DNA from: Virgisporangium aliadipatigenens | Lineage (GTDB): Bacteria; Actinomycetota; Actinomycetes; Mycobacteriales; Micromonosporaceae | DNA length: 64,000 nucleotides | Direction of reading: 5' to 3' | NCBI RefSeq assembly: GCF_016863615.1 | Contig: NZ_BOPF01000020.1 | Coordinates: 1 to 64,000, forward strand | Part shown: positions 33,693 through 44,249 of the stretch, in pieces | Numbering within the stretch: the stretch's first letter is position 1 | Layout: each line of letters begins with the position of its first letter | Notes under the pieces: generated by a model | Told to the model about the DNA's origin: nothing | The model's input: the letters and a program-made list of their open reading frames with translations, nothing else | Databases searched by the model: none | Translations under genes and position numbers: made by a program

Positions 33693-34593
33693 ACGAGCTG
33701 ATGCCGAGGCGTTCGCGCAGCTTCGTGAGCTTGTCCACGAGGAACGGCAGCGGGCCGACATAGACGTGCGGCGAGTCGAGCACGTCCTGAACGCTCAGCT
33801 CCACACCGGCCGCCTCGCGTGCGCGGTCGACGTACTTGCGCGCCTCGGGCTCGGGATCGTCGGTGATGACGAGCGGTCCGCCGCTCGGGTAGATGTTCAG
33901 CTCCAGGTCGGCGAAGCGCTCCCCCGCGGCGTCCCGGATCCAGCCGATCTTCTCCTCGGTGCCGGCGAACGTGAAGCTGTACGGCTCGCTCGCGATGCGT
34001 CCGTCGCGCCCGGTGATGGTGCGCGGGGCGAGGCCCACGATGTCGGCCCGCCGCCCGGCCAGGGTCAGCATCCGCTTGCCGCCGCCGCCGATGCACAGCG
34101 GCGGGCGCGGGCGCTGCGCCGGCCGCGGCCCGGCGTCGTAGTCGGTGATGCGAAAGTGCGTCCCCGCGTAGGAGAACGGCCCCTCGGCGAAGCACCCCTC
34201 GAGGATGTCGATCGTCTCGGTCAGGATGTCGACGCGCACACCCGGCGCGGGGAACGGGATCCCGATGGCGTCGTACTCGGGCTTGTTCCACCCGCCGCCG
34301 ACCGCCACGTCGAGCCGCCCGCCGGAGAGCACGTCGATCGTCGCGAGCTCCTGCGCGGCCACGGCCGGGTGCCGCAGCCCGCTGTTGAGCACGAACGGCA
34401 TCACCCGCAGCCGCTCGGTGGTGGCCACGACGGCGGTCAGCAGCGGCAGCGTCGCGTGCAGCCCGACGAGATGGTCCGGCCAGACCAGCCCGGCGAAGCC
34501 CGCGGCCTCGGCGCGGCGTGCGTTGGCGACGACGGTGGCGAGGTCGGACCCACCGGTCGGGTCGGCGTTGCCCCAGAACCTGAACGGACGCAT
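33634..34593 (-). CDS. LLM-class F420-dependent oxidoreductase
   Basis: The 319-residue protein is a luciferase-like monooxygenase of the F420 class ([30 protein letters not shown] and [12 protein letters not shown]). F420-dependence fits an actinobacterium; flavin dependence is possible. Substrate unknown. An FAD oxidoreductase lies nine bases upstream on the same strand, so the two may act together. Confidence 0.88.
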   Translation of the reverse strand: MRPFRFWGNADPTGGSDLATVVANARRAEAAGFAGLVWPDHLVGLHATLPLLTAVVATTERLRVMPFVLNSGLRHPAVAAQELATIDVLSGGRLDVAVGGGWNKPEYDAIGIPFPAPGVRVDILTETIDILEGCFAEGPFSYAGTHFRITDYDAGPRPAQRPRPPLCIGGGGKRMLTLAGRRADIVGLAPRTITGRDGRIASEPYSFTFAGTEEKIGWIRDAAGERFADLELNIYPSGGPLVITDDPEPEARKYVDRAREAAGVELSVQDVLDSPHVYVGPLPFLVDKLTKLRERLGISSFMLGGVEPATPLVRALAGK

Positions 34594-34602
34594 GCGCTCA
34601 CC

Positions 34603-35685
34603 CTAACCGGTAGATCTTGCACACGCGTCCCACGCGACGGGCTCCTCCCCCGCCACCGCACCGCCGGCGACGGTCGCCACGGCCGCGGCCGCCTGGGCGT
34701 AGCCCGTCGACAACAGGAACTCCGGCCCGCCGCTCTTGGCCCCGATCGTGTGGCCGGCCGTGAGGCCGGGATCGGCGTGGTAGCCGGTGGCGTTGACGAC
34801 GCGGTCCACGTCGAGCGTGCGCTCCCCGTCGGAGACGGCGACCCGGCCGTCCACAGTGGACATCGCGGCGACCGTGAACCCGGTGTGCAGGTCGATCGCG
34901 CCCGACGCCACGAACCCGCGCAGCCGCGTGCCGAGCGCGCCCCGAGCGGGAAGCGGGTCCTCGCGCCCGACCCCGTAGGCGCGCGCCGGCGAGTCCGCGC
35001 GGATCGCCCACGACACCCGGGTGCCGGGCTCCTTGAGGCGCAACGCCACCAGCGCCAGCAGGGTCGTGGCGGCCGAGTGCCCGGAACCCACGACGAGGGT
35101 GTGCCGGCCGGCGAAGCGTTCCCGGTCCGAGCCGAGAACGTCGGGCAGCGCACCCTCGACCACCGGTACCGCGGATGCGACGGGCAGCGGGTTCGGCGTC
35201 CGCCACGTGCCCGACGCGTCGATGACGGCGGTCGCGGGCAGCTCCGTCCCGTCGTCGAGGCGCACGGCGCCGTCGCCTGGGTGGCGGCCCAGAGGGCGGG
35301 CATTCCGCACGGCGACGACCCGGGCGCCGTAGCGCACGTGCGGCCGCAGCGCCGGCAGGTCGGCCAGCGGCCGCAGGTACTCCTCGACGAGCGCGGCACC
35401 GGTCGGCAGCTTCTCGACGCAGGGCTGCGCCCAGCCCGCCGCCGCGAGCAGCCGCCGGGCGGCCGGGTCGACGTCGTGCCGCCACGTCGTGAACAGGCGC
35501 ACGTGCCCCCATCGGCGGACGGACGCACCCGGCGAGTCGCCCGCCTCCAGCACGGTGAACGGCACGCCCCGCTCGGCGAGACGCGCGGCGGCGGCCAGCC
35601 CGACCGGTCCCGCCCCGATGACCAGCACGCGCGCGGCGCGCCGCTCGTGCGGTGGGACGGAGCCGTGCGCTGAACGGGAGGTCAT
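34603..35685 (-). CDS. FAD/NAD(P)-dependent oxidoreductase
   Basis: The 360-residue protein has an FAD-binding GxGxxG motif (VLVIGAGPVGLAAA, about 20-33) and an NAD(P) site (VVGSGHSAATTL, about 199-210). The RLFTTWRHD and NATGYHADPGL regions match flavin-containing monooxygenase/thioredoxin-reductase-like proteins. It probably oxygenates or reduces a small molecule. No further specificity is visible. Preceded by a 73-base gap without visible features. Confidence 0.85.
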   Translation of the reverse strand: MTSRSAHGSVPPHERRAARVLVIGAGPVGLAAAARLAERGVPFTVLEAGDSPGASVRRWGHVRLFTTWRHDVDPAARRLLAAAGWAQPCVEKLPTGAALVEEYLRPLADLPALRPHVRYGARVVAVRNARPLGRHPGDGAVRLDDGTELPATAVIDASGTWRTPNPLPVASAVPVVEGALPDVLGSDRERFAGRHTLVVGSGHSAATTLLALVALRLKEPGTRVSWAIRADSPARAYGVGREDPLPARGALGTRLRGFVASGAIDLHTGFTVAAMSTVDGRVAVSDGERTLDVDRVVNATGYHADPGLTAGHTIGAKSGGPEFLLSTGYAQAAAAVATVAGGAVAGEEPVAWDACARSTG

Positions 35686-35758
35686 CCTTGTAGCGTAGGT
35701 CGGCGTTCAGCCCTTCCGGCCGGCGTGAGGTCTGTCCGGTGTGGAGGTGACGCCGGCG

Positions 35759-36418
35759 TCACTTCTGTCCGGCGTCGTGCGCGAGCAGCGCGATCTGGGT
35801 GCGGTTGTTCAGCGCGAGCTTGGTGAGGATCGACGACACGTGCGCCTTGACGGTGGCCACGCTCATGAAGAGGTCGCCGGCGATCTGCGCGTTGGAACTG
35901 CCCCGGCCGACCGCGGCGGCGACCTCCCGTTCCCGCTCGCTGAGCCGGGACAGCGCGGCGCGGGCGTGCCGGCCCCGATCCCGGGTGTCGGTGGCGCCGA
36001 CGTGGGCGATGAGCCGACGGGTCACCGCCGGGGAGAGGATCGGCTCGCCGGCGGCGACGCGCAGGATCGCGCGCAGGATCTCGGCGGCCGGCGTGTCCTT
36101 GAGCAGGAAGCCGCTCGCCCCGGCCCGTAGGGCGCGCAGCACGTACTCGTCCGCCTGGAAGGTGGTCAGCACGATCACCTCCGGCGGGGCGGGCCGGGCG
36201 CGCAGGAGTTCGGTGGCGGTGAGGCCGTCGAGGCGGGGCATGCGGATGTCCATCAGGACGACGTCGGGCCGGTGCGCGTCGACGGCCGCGGCCACCTCGG
36301 TCCCGTCGGCGGCCTCACCGGCGAGCGCGATGTCGGGCGTGGTGTCCAGGATCATCACCAGACCGGCGCGCACCAGCGGGTCGTCGTCGACGACCAGGAC
36401 GCGCACCGGCGCGGTCAC
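35759..36418 (-). CDS. NarL/FixJ-type response regulator
   Basis: This 219-residue protein has a receiver (1-120; VDDD, phospho-acceptor in VLMDIRMP near residue 54, LLKDTP) and a LuxR-type helix-turn-helix (LSEREREVAAAVGRGSSNAQIA). I chose GTG 36418, which overlaps the kinase stop by four bases (GTGA); the ATG at 36427 adds three residues. Its kinase is the gene immediately upstream. The MMPL exporter across the shared promoter is its likely target. Confidence 0.92.
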   Translation of the reverse strand: MTAPVRVLVVDDDPLVRAGLVMILDTTPDIALAGEAADGTEVAAAVDAHRPDVVLMDIRMPRLDGLTATELLRARPAPPEVIVLTTFQADEYVLRALRAGASGFLLKDTPAAEILRAILRVAAGEPILSPAVTRRLIAHVGATDTRDRGRHARAALSRLSEREREVAAAVGRGSSNAQIAGDLFMSVATVKAHVSSILTKLALNNRTQIALLAHDAGQK

Positions 36419-37578
36419 GACGCCCACGGCAGCCAGGCCTTCAGGGCGAAGTCACCGGTCGGCGTGCGGCCGTGTTCCAGCCGGCCGCCGGCCAGGTCGG
36501 TCCGTTCGGCGAGCCCGACGATGCCGCTGCCCGCGCCGGGAACGGCCGAGTCGCCGGCCGGTTCGCGCGGGCACGGGTTGCGCACCTCGACGGTCAGGCC
36601 GTCGCCGCGGCGACCGTCCACGGTCACCCACACATCCGCGCCGTGGGCGTGCTTGCGGGCGTTCGTGAGGCCCTCCTGCACGATGCGGTACGCGCTGCGG
36701 CCGAGCACCTCCGGTACGGCGGCCGGGTCGCTCAGCCGCCACTCCAGTTCGACGCGGTTTCCGGCCTGCCGCGCCTCAGCCGCCAGTTCGGGGAGGTCGG
36801 CCAGCGTGGGCTGGGGGCGCTGCGGCGCGTCGTCGGCCCCGCTGTCGGCCGGGTCCGCACGCAGGACGCCGATGACCGCGCGCAGTTCCTCAAGCGCCTG
36901 GTGCGCGCTGTCGCGGATCACGCCGGCGGCGCGGGCGACCTCGTCGGCCGGCCGGTCCGGGCGCAGTTCCAGCGCGCCGGCGTGCAGGCTGACGAGCGAG
37001 ATCCGATGGGCCAGAACGTCGTGCATCTCCCGCGCGATGCGCAGGCGTTCCTGCCGGCGGGCCTGCGCGAACTGGTCCTCCTCGGCCTGCCGCTGCCGTT
37101 CGCGGACGGAGTGGTCGAGCTGCCGCCGCGCGCGGACGAACATCCCCCACCCGACGACCGTCGCGAAGACGACGACGCTGAACGAGGCCTGCCACCACTG
37201 CATCGTGGTGTCCAGCCCGACCAGCACGCTGCCGACGCACGCCACGGTCGCCCACGCGGCGACCAGAGCCGCCGTCGCGGCCCGGCGGTGCACCGCCACG
37301 GTGAACAGCGCGATGAACGCCACCCAGCCCGCCGACGCCGACACGACGGCGCACCCGACCGCGACGACCGCGAACGCGACCGGCCACCGCCGGCGCACCC
37401 ACACACCCAGGCAGCACAGGCCCCCGAGGATCACGTCGACGGCGACCGGCACCGGCCCGCGCGCACCCTCGACGGACACCAACGCCGTGCACCCGACGGC
37501 GAGCAGGAAACACACCAGGTCGGCGGTGCGATCGCGAAGGGACGGCCAACCGTGCCAACCCACCGTCGACTCTGCCAT
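36415..37578 (-). CDS. NarL-type sensor histidine kinase
   Basis: This 387-residue kinase has five or six membrane helices (residues about 15-150), then a HisKA_3 dimerisation region with REMHDVLAHRISLVSLHAG (phospho-His in the MHD) and an HATPase domain (NARKHAHGADVWV and GSGIVGLAERT). It is the DesK/NarX-like type common in actinobacteria and senses a membrane or envelope cue. The pair is divergent from the MMPL exporter. Confidence 0.92.
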   Translation of the reverse strand: MAESTVGWHGWPSLRDRTADLVCFLLAVGCTALVSVEGARGPVPVAVDVILGGLCCLGVWVRRRWPVAFAVVAVGCAVVSASAGWVAFIALFTVAVHRRAATAALVAAWATVACVGSVLVGLDTTMQWWQASFSVVVFATVVGWGMFVRARRQLDHSVRERQRQAEEDQFAQARRQERLRIAREMHDVLAHRISLVSLHAGALELRPDRPADEVARAAGVIRDSAHQALEELRAVIGVLRADPADSGADDAPQRPQPTLADLPELAAEARQAGNRVELEWRLSDPAAVPEVLGRSAYRIVQEGLTNARKHAHGADVWVTVDGRRGDGLTVEVRNPCPREPAGDSAVPGAGSGIVGLAERTDLAGGRLEHGRTPTGDFALKAWLPWAS

Positions 37579-37617
37579 GGCCCACACGGTACGGCCGGAT
37601 CCGCCGCCGCCGCATCC

Positions 37618-37648
37618 GACCAAAGTCGACCACGGGACCGGACCAAGG
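37618..37648. promoter_or_regulatory. Direct repeats in the kinase/MMPL intergenic region
   Basis: GACCAAAG (37618-37625) and GACCAAGG (37641-37648) recur 23 bases apart in the 130-base gap between the divergent two-component operon and the MMPL gene. NarL-type regulators often bind such direct repeats, so this may be where the response regulator controls both operons. Confidence 0.4.
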
Positions 37649-37708
37649 TTCATCGCCGCCGACCTTCGGCCGAGGCGCGGCACCCGCCGCCGGACCCAGC
37701 CTGGGCAC

Positions 37709-39832
37709 ATGATTGACGAGACAGTGCACCGCGACGATGCCCGTGCGACAAAAGACGATCCAGCGCCAAATGATGATCGCGCCCCAAGTGAAGACCCAGC
37801 GACAGCCGTGTTCCGCCGCGGCCGGCTCGTGGCGTGGCTGGCTCTCGTCCTGTGGACGGTGGCCGCGATCGCGCTGCTGCCACTGGCCGGGCGGGACGCC
37901 GAGGCCGTGTCGACCGACGCGGCCGCGGCGCTGCCGCGCGACGCGGAGACCACGCGCGCCGTGGAACGGATCCGAGCCGCCTTCCCCGGTGCCGACGCGC
38001 CGGTGGCGGTGGTGGTCTACACCCGCGACACGGGCCTCACCGCGGAGGACCGGGCGGCCGTCGAGGCGGACCGGGCGGCGTTCGGCGCGGCGGCTGGCGC
38101 GGCCGTCGAGAGCGACGACGGGAGGGCCGTCCTGGTGGCGGTGCCCGTGCCGGGGAAGGGCACGCAGGTGGGCGACACCGTGCGGCGGATCCGGCAGGAG
38201 GTGGGCGACGGCCCGGCCGGACTGCGCACCGCGGTCACCGGTTCGGCCGGCGTGGAGGCCGACAGCGACGAGGTCGGCGGCGAGGTGGAGACCACGCTCC
38301 TGCTCGCCACCGTCGCCGTGGTCGTGGTGCTGCTGCTGGTGACGTACCGCAGCCCGGTGCTGTGGCTGGTGCCGCTGATCGCGGTCGTGCTGGCCAGCCA
38401 GGTGGCCGCGGCCGTGGTGTACCTGCTGGACCGCCACGCCGGGGTCACGGTCACCGAGAACAGCAGCACGGTCATGCTGATCCTCGTCTTCGGCGTCGGC
38501 ACCGACTACGCGCTGCTGCTCATCGCGCGCTACCGCGAGGAACTGCGCCGTCATCGCGACCGGTTCACCGCGATGGCCGTCGCGTGGCGCCGTTCCTTCC
38601 CGGCCGTGCTGGCCTCCGCGGCCACGGTGACGGTGGGCCTGCTGTGCCTGCTCGCCGCGAGCTCGAACGACGTGCGCGGCATCGGTCCGGTCGCGGCGGC
38701 CGGCACCGTGGTCGCGTTCGCGGTGATGACGACCCTGCTGCCGGCCGTGCTGGTGCTGCCCGGCCGGTGGCTGTTCTGGCCGTTCGTGCCGCGCTTCTCG
38801 CCGTCCGCCGAGGTCGGCCCCGTTTCGCGGAACGGCGGGTGGCAGCGGCTGGCCGGCGCGATCGGCCGGCGCCCCCGGGCGGTGTGGGTGTGCACGGCGC
38901 TGCTGCTCGTCGCACTGAGCTTCGGCGTGTTCGGGCTGCGGCTGGGCCAGCCGGCCGATCGGATGTTCACGACCGAGGTCGAGTCGGTGGTCGGGCTGCG
39001 GATGATCGAACGGCACTTCCCCGGCGGCGCCTCCGCACCGGCGGAGATCATCGCCGCGGCGCCCCGCGCGGACGACGTCGTCGCGGCGACGTCCGGCGTC
39101 GACGGGGTCGCCGACGTGGTGCGCGTCGGAGTCTCCGCGGACGGCCGCTGGGTGCGGGTCGACGCCGTGCTTCGCCACTCACCCGACTCCGCCGCCGCCG
39201 AGGCGACCGTCGAACGGCTCCGTCGCGCACTGCACGCCGTTCCCGGGGCGGACGCGCTGGTGGGCGGCGGGACCGCGGCCGCGCTCGACACCGAACGCGG
39301 CGCCGCCCGGGACAACCGGCTGCTGATGCCGCTGGTCCTCGTGGTGGTGCTCGCCGTGCTGGTCCTGCTGCTGCGCGCACTCGTGGCGCCGCTGCTGCTG
39401 GTGGCGAGCGTCGTGCTGTCGTACACCGCCGCGATGGGCGTGGTGGGTCTCGTGGCCGGGGCGATCGGCTACCCGCACGTGATGGCGTCGTTGCCCATGC
39501 TCGGGTTCGTCTTCCTGGTCACCCTCGGCGTCGACTACTCCATCTTCCTGATGACCCGGGCCCGTGAGGAGGTCGCGGCGAGCGGCCACCGGGACGGGAT
39601 CCTGTCGGCCCTGACCGTCACCGGCGGCGTCGTCACGAGTGCCGGCGTCGTGCTGGCGGCCACGTTCTCGGTGCTGCTCGTGGTGCCCTACGTGACCGCG
39701 CTGCACCTCGGGCTCGTGGTGGCCGTCGGCGTGCTGATCGACACGTTCCTGGTGCGCACGCTGCTCGTGCCGGCGCTCGCGATCGACCTGGGCGCCCGGA
39801 CCTGGTGGCCGGCGAGACCCCGGGTGGCATAA
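37709..39832 (+). CDS. MMPL-family RND transporter
   Basis: This 707-residue protein has the MMPL/YdfJ layout: one N-terminal helix, an extracytoplasmic domain, five helices, a second domain and five more helices. The two signature proton-relay segments are FGVGTDYALLLIARYREE and TLGVDYSIFLMTRAREE, each with the G-x-D-Y motif. It exports lipids or drugs by proton motive force. The start at 37709 is upstream of the first helix and has an acidic tail. Control by the divergent kinase/regulator pair is likely. Confidence 0.92.
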   Translation: MIDETVHRDDARATKDDPAPNDDRAPSEDPATAVFRRGRLVAWLALVLWTVAAIALLPLAGRDAEAVSTDAAAALPRDAETTRAVERIRAAFPGADAPVAVVVYTRDTGLTAEDRAAVEADRAAFGAAAGAAVESDDGRAVLVAVPVPGKGTQVGDTVRRIRQEVGDGPAGLRTAVTGSAGVEADSDEVGGEVETTLLLATVAVVVVLLLVTYRSPVLWLVPLIAVVLASQVAAAVVYLLDRHAGVTVTENSSTVMLILVFGVGTDYALLLIARYREELRRHRDRFTAMAVAWRRSFPAVLASAATVTVGLLCLLAASSNDVRGIGPVAAAGTVVAFAVMTTLLPAVLVLPGRWLFWPFVPRFSPSAEVGPVSRNGGWQRLAGAIGRRPRAVWVCTALLLVALSFGVFGLRLGQPADRMFTTEVESVVGLRMIERHFPGGASAPAEIIAAAPRADDVVAATSGVDGVADVVRVGVSADGRWVRVDAVLRHSPDSAAAEATVERLRRALHAVPGADALVGGGTAAALDTERGAARDNRLLMPLVLVVVLAVLVLLLRALVAPLLLVASVVLSYTAAMGVVGLVAGAIGYPHVMASLPMLGFVFLVTLGVDYSIFLMTRAREEVAASGHRDGILSALTVTGGVVTSAGVVLAATFSVLLVVPYVTALHLGLVVAVGVLIDTFLVRTLLVPALAIDLGARTWWPARPRVA

Positions 39833-39834
39833 AT

Positions 39835-39851
39835 CCTACCGTTCGAGTAGG
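39835..39851. promoter_or_regulatory. Inverted repeat CCTAC-N7-GTAGG
   Basis: A perfect 5-bp dyad lies two bases after the MMPL stop, nine bases before the next small start codon. It could be a weak terminator for MMPL or an operator for the small gene. Confidence 0.35.
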
Positions 39852-39860
39852 GTATTCCGC

Positions 39861-40031
39861 ATGACCACCGTTCACCTGCTGCTCGCGCGGATGCGCCTGA
39901 TGGCCGCCCGCGCGATCGGCTACGGGAAGCCCGCGCCGGGCGGGCGTTTCGAGGCGATCACCCCGACCGTCACCGACCCGGTCGCGTGGGCCGAACTCAC
40001 CAACGAGCGCCGCTTACGCAACTCCTACTGA
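39861..40031 (+). CDS. Small 56-residue protein, hypothetical
   Basis: The frame from ATG 39861 encodes 56 residues, starting [12 protein letters not shown] with a short amphipathic helix, and ending RRLRNSY. It overlaps the convergent ABC ATPase gene by 18 bases. The single rare TTA codon at 40014-40016 is the complement of that gene's TAA stop, so it is not evidence for bldA control. Codon use looks normal, but no ribosome binding site is obvious. Whether it is translated is uncertain. Confidence 0.35.
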   Translation: MTTVHLLLARMRLMAARAIGYGKPAPGGRFEAITPTVTDPVAWAELTNERRLRNSY

Positions 40032-41576
40032 CCCGGCCTCCCGCCGGCGGCGGCGCTGCTCCACCGGGTCCGGCACCGGCGACGCCGCGATGAGCCGCCG
40101 CGTGTAGGGCTCCCGGGGCGCCCCGAGCACCCTCGCCGTCGGCCCCGCCTCGACCACCTCGCCGGCGCGCATGACCGCCACCCGATCGGCGATCCGCGCC
40201 ACCACGGCCAGGTCGTGGCTGACGAACAGGCACCCGAACCCGATCCGTCGCTGCAGGTCGGCGAGCAGGTCCAGGATGCGCGCCTGCACGGAGACGTCCA
40301 ACGCGCTCGTGGGCTCGTCGGCGATCAGCAGCACCGGATCGAGCGCCAGCGCCCGGGCGATGGCGACGCGTTGGCGCTGGCCTCCGGACAGTTCCCCCGG
40401 ATAACGGCGAGCGTGCTCGGGCCGCAGCCCGACCGACTCCAGCAGCTGCGCGACCCTGCCCTTGTCGCTCTTCCCGTGGATCCGCAACGGTTCGGCGATG
40501 CTGTCGCCGACCGGGTACCGCGGGTTGAGCGACGAGGTGTGGTCCTGGAAGACGATCCCGGTGCGCGCCCTGGACAGCCCGCGCACCGCGCCGCTGTCCG
40601 GCCGCACGAGGCCGGCGATCGCCCGCGCCACCGTCGACTTCCCGGAGCCGGACTCGCCCACCAGGCCGAGGATCTCACCGTGTCCTATGTGGAGGGAGAC
40701 GCCGTCGACCGCGCGCACCTTCCGGCCGTAGCTGACGACGAGGTCGGTCACCTCCACCGCCATTGCAGTATCGACCGGCCCAGCATTTTCGGCCGGCTCG
40801 CGCGGCGCGACCTCCAGGCGCGGCACGGCTTCGAGCAACGCCCTCGTGTACCCGTGCTCCGGCGTCGCGAACAGGTCGTGCACCGGTGCGCGCTCCACCG
40901 CCCGGCCCTCGGTCAGCACCACCACGTCGTCGGCCAGATCCGCCACGACGCCCATGTCGTGCGTGATGAGCAGGACCGCCGTGTGCGTGCGCGCGCACAC
41001 GTCGCGCAGCAGGTCCAGGATGCCGGCCTGCACGGTGACGTCCAGCGCGGTGGTGGGTTCGTCGGCGATGAGCAGCGCCGGCCCGCAGCTGAGCGCCATC
41101 GCGATCGTCGCCCGCTGCAGCTGACCGCCGGAGAGCTGGTGCGGATAGGCCCCCGCCACGCGCTCCGGCAGGTCCATCTCGGCGAGCAGTTCGCGCACCC
41201 GTTGCCGGGCCTGCGCGCGGGACAGGGTCCGGTGCGCGTGCAGCGCCTCGGCGATCTGGTTCCCCACGGTGAAGACCGGGTTGAGCGCGCTCATCGGCTC
41301 CTGGAACACCGTGCCGATCGTGCCGCCCCGGATCTGGCGCAGCCGCGCGGGTTTCGCGCCGATCAGCTCCTCGCCGTCGAGCCGCACGCTGCCGGTGACG
41401 CGGGCCGACGGCGGCAGCAGCCCGAGGATCGACATCGCCGTCACGCTCTTGCCGGAGCCGGATTCGCCGACGAGCGCGAGGACCCGGCCCGGGCGCAGCG
41501 CGAACGCCACGTCCCGGACCGCCTCGTGCGCGCCGAAGGCGACGGTGAGCCCCTCGACCGCCAACAACTGGCCCAT
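40014..41576 (-). CDS. Fused double ATPase of a peptide ABC transporter (DppD-DppF type)
   Basis: This 520-residue protein fuses two ABC ATPase domains (about 1-250 and 265-510). Each has a Walker A (GESGSGKS), an LSGGQ signature and a Walker B with a following Asp-Glu (LLIADEPT). The spacing and order match the DppD and DppF subunits of peptide/nickel importers, here on one chain. It energises the two permeases encoded upstream in the same operon and its start lies 11 bases after the binding-protein gene. Confidence 0.9.
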   Translation of the reverse strand: MGQLLAVEGLTVAFGAHEAVRDVAFALRPGRVLALVGESGSGKSVTAMSILGLLPPSARVTGSVRLDGEELIGAKPARLRQIRGGTIGTVFQEPMSALNPVFTVGNQIAEALHAHRTLSRAQARQRVRELLAEMDLPERVAGAYPHQLSGGQLQRATIAMALSCGPALLIADEPTTALDVTVQAGILDLLRDVCARTHTAVLLITHDMGVVADLADDVVVLTEGRAVERAPVHDLFATPEHGYTRALLEAVPRLEVAPREPAENAGPVDTAMAVEVTDLVVSYGRKVRAVDGVSLHIGHGEILGLVGESGSGKSTVARAIAGLVRPDSGAVRGLSRARTGIVFQDHTSSLNPRYPVGDSIAEPLRIHGKSDKGRVAQLLESVGLRPEHARRYPGELSGGQRQRVAIARALALDPVLLIADEPTSALDVSVQARILDLLADLQRRIGFGCLFVSHDLAVVARIADRVAVMRAGEVVEAGPTARVLGAPREPYTRRLIAASPVPDPVEQRRRRREAGSVGVA

Positions 41577-41587
41577 GCTGTTGAATG

Positions 41588-43243
41588 TCACCGTTTGAGC
41601 GAGACCTTCAGGTAGTTCGGGTACGCCGGGAAGCCGGCCACGAAGAAGTTCTGCACGTTCGAGCCGTGCAGGAACGAGTTCTTCGTGTAGATGAGCGGCA
41701 CCACCGGCGCGTCCTGCAGGATCCGCTTGTCCGCCTGGGCCCACAGCCCCTGCGCCCTGGCCGGATCGGTCTCCCCGGTGGCCTGCTTGATGAGCGCGTC
41801 GACCTCCCCGTTGACGTACCGGGACTTGTTGTATCCGCCGTTGCCGACCTCGGTCGACTCGAACAGCGGCTGGATGTTGCCGTTCGCGCTCGGGAAGTCG
41901 GGCTGCCAACTGGCGAGCGTCAGGTCGTAGTCGGCGTTCGCGCCGGTCGTCTCCGCGGTCACCGCCTCCTCGTCGGCGGTCTTGATGTTCACGGTGAACC
42001 CGGCCCGCACCAGGCCCTGCTGGATCGCCTGCGCCTGGGAGACGTCGGTGGCGCCGTTCTCCACCAGGAGGGTGAGCGTCGGCGCGGGCCTGCCGGTCTC
42101 GGCGATGAGCTGCTTCGCCTTCGCGACGTCGCCGCTCGGGTCGGCCGGGTACAGGTCGAACTGCTGACGCCCGGCGATGCCCTGCGTGATGAGCGTGGTG
42201 GCGATGTCCCCGCCGACCGTGCCGCCGGAGGCCACCTGGAACGCCTTCTTGTCGACCGCGTACTGGATCGCCTGGCGCACCTTGAGGTCCTGCAGGCCGG
42301 GCCGCGTGACGTTGAGGGCGAGGTAGGCGAGCGCGCCCGGTTCCGAGGTGACGAGGCGCTGCTTGGCGCCGGCGTTCTGCTGGATCTGGGCCAGTTGCGC
42401 GGGCGGCACGAAGCTCGCGCCGAAGGCGTTCCGGTCCTCGCCGGAGTCGGCGATGAGGCGCTGCGCCACGACGGCGCTGTCCTGCCCGAGCTGGAACACG
42501 ATCTGGTCCGGCCCGGCCGTGCGCACCGGGTCGCCCGCCTGGTCCCAGTTCGGGTTGCGCTTGAGCTTCAGCGAGTTGCCCTGCTGGTAGGACTCCACCT
42601 GGTACGGGCCGGAGGAGATCGGGTTCTGGCCGTACTTCTGCGGGCCGGCGTCGCCGGCCTTCGGCACCGGGGCGAACGCCGGCATCGACACCAGCCAGGG
42701 CCAGTCGCCGTAGGGCACCTTCAGCTTGAAGACGACGGTTTTCTCGTCCGGCGTCTCGATGCCGGACAGGCCCTGGCCGCCGTACGGGCCCTTGTAGCCG
42801 TCGTTCCCCACGAGGAGGTTCTTGTGGTAGCTGAGGCCGCCCGAGAGTTCGGGCGCGAAGGAGCGTTCGACGCCGTACTTGATGTCGGCGGAGGTGATCG
42901 CGGTGCCGTCGCTGAACTTCAGGTTGTCCTTCAGCCTGTACGTCCACGTCCTGCCGCCGTCGCTCGGTGTGCCGGTGTCGGTGGCCAGGTCGGGCACCAC
43001 CTTCGCCGTCTTGCCGGGCTGGATGTCCCAGGTGGTGAGCCGGCGCACGAGCAGGCCGAGCGTGGTGATGGCGAGGTTCTGGCTCTTCGCCGGGTCGAGC
43101 GTGACGGAGCTGGCCGAGGTGAGGATGCTGAGCGTGCCACCCTTCTCGGTGCCGCCCTTGTCCTCCTTGCCGTCGCTCGAGTTGGCGTTGCACGCGCTCA
43201 GGCTCAATGCCGCGACGGCGATCACGGCTAGGCGGCGTCTCAT
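41588..43243 (-). CDS. Peptide/nickel-type ABC solute-binding lipoprotein
   Basis: The 551-residue protein is a lipoprotein (lipobox LSAC at about 15-18) of the SBP_bac_5 (DppA/OppA) family. Typical segments include [24 protein letters not shown] and [11 protein letters not shown]. It captures a peptide or metal chelate outside the membrane. AAAGGGAAG precedes the ATG. Its sulfur-linked position next to the taurine operon suggests a sulfur compound as cargo, such as glutathione, but this is inference. Confidence 0.9.
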   Translation of the reverse strand: MRRRLAVIAVAALSLSACNANSSDGKEDKGGTEKGGTLSILTSASSVTLDPAKSQNLAITTLGLLVRRLTTWDIQPGKTAKVVPDLATDTGTPSDGGRTWTYRLKDNLKFSDGTAITSADIKYGVERSFAPELSGGLSYHKNLLVGNDGYKGPYGGQGLSGIETPDEKTVVFKLKVPYGDWPWLVSMPAFAPVPKAGDAGPQKYGQNPISSGPYQVESYQQGNSLKLKRNPNWDQAGDPVRTAGPDQIVFQLGQDSAVVAQRLIADSGEDRNAFGASFVPPAQLAQIQQNAGAKQRLVTSEPGALAYLALNVTRPGLQDLKVRQAIQYAVDKKAFQVASGGTVGGDIATTLITQGIAGRQQFDLYPADPSGDVAKAKQLIAETGRPAPTLTLLVENGATDVSQAQAIQQGLVRAGFTVNIKTADEEAVTAETTGANADYDLTLASWQPDFPSANGNIQPLFESTEVGNGGYNKSRYVNGEVDALIKQATGETDPARAQGLWAQADKRILQDAPVVPLIYTKNSFLHGSNVQNFFVAGFPAYPNYLKVSLKR

Positions 43244-43256
43244 ATGTACTTCCCTT

Positions 43257-44249
43257 TCAATGCGTTACACGGGGGTCGATGACGCCGTAGAGCAGGTCCA
43301 CGGCGAGGTTCGCGAGAATGATCAGAACCGCGGAGAAGAGGGTGACGCCCACGATCACCGGGAGGTCGACGTTGCCCACCGCCTCCAGGAGAAGCGAGCC
43401 GAGGCCGGGCAGGCTGAACACGCGCTCGGTGATGACCGCCCCGCCGAGCAGCTGGCCGAGGTCGAGCCCGAAGACGGTGACCACCGGGATGAGGACGTTG
43501 CGCAGGCCGTGCCGGCCGACGACGCGGCGCTCGCGCAGCCCCTTGGCGCGCGCGGTGCGGATGTAGTCCTCGCCGAGCACCTCCAGCATCTGGCCGCGGG
43601 TGAGCCGGGCGTAGACCGCCGCGAAGAGGAACGCCAGCACGCACCACGGCAGCACCAGGTGCCAGAGCCAGTCGAGCGGGCTGTCGACGAACGGCGTGTA
43701 CCCGCCCACCGGCACCATGTCGAGCGTGAACCCGAACAGCAGGATGCCGAGCAGCCCGACGAGATAGCTCGGCGCGGAGACCCCCGCGACGGCGAACGTC
43801 ATCGCCCCCCGGTCCCACGCGCTCCCCCGGCGCACGGCCGACAGCACGCCCGCACCGACGCCGAGCAGCAGCCACAGCACCGCCGCACCGGTCGCCAGCG
43901 AGAACGTCACCGCGAACCGGTCGGCGATGAGCGTGGAGACCGGCGCGTCGAGCCGGAACGAGTACCCGAAGCACGGCGCTCCGCAGTGGACGGCGGCCGG
44001 CCCGGAGCCGAACGTGCGCCCGGCGAAGAGCCCGCCGAGGAAGTCCAGGTACTGCTGCCACCACGGCACGTCCACGCCCATGAACGCCCGCGCGTCGGCG
44101 AGCCGCTGCGGCGTGCACGGCTTGCCGCAGGACAGCTGCGCGGGGTCGGCCGGCAGCAGGTAGAACACCGCGTAGGTGCCGACGCTGACGATCAGCAGCA
44201 CGACGAGCGCCCCGACGATCCGCCCGCCGACGAAGCGCACGGCCGTCAT
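43257..44249 (-). CDS. Peptide/nickel ABC permease, DppB type
   Basis: This 330-residue permease has six helices and the DppB-type EAA loop (DYIRTARAKGL). A periplasmic loop (about 40-95) holds CGKPCTP and CGAPCFGY, two paired-cysteine motifs that may form disulfides. It pairs with the DppC-type permease encoded four bases of overlap upstream (ATGA). Confidence 0.9.
   Translation of the reverse strand: MTAVRFVGGRIVGALVVLLIVSVGTYAVFYLLPADPAQLSCGKPCTPQRLADARAFMGVDVPWWQQYLDFLGGLFAGRTFGSGPAAVHCGAPCFGYSFRLDAPVSTLIADRFAVTFSLATGAAVLWLLLGVGAGVLSAVRRGSAWDRGAMTFAVAGVSAPSYLVGLLGILLFGFTLDMVPVGGYTPFVDSPLDWLWHLVLPWCVLAFLFAAVYARLTRGQMLEVLGEDYIRTARAKGLRERRVVGRHGLRNVLIPVVTVFGLDLGQLLGGAVITERVFSLPGLGSLLLEAVGNVDLPVIVGVTLFSAVLIILANLAVDLLYGVIDPRVTH

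Noticed and set aside
36890-39178. 762-residue antisense frame over the MMPL and kinase genes
   Set aside because: His/Arg/Gly-rich composition with no motif, opposite a well-supported transporter.
40014-40016. TTA codon in the 56-residue frame as sign of bldA control
   Set aside because: The codon is the complement of the opposite gene's stop, so its presence is enforced by overlap.
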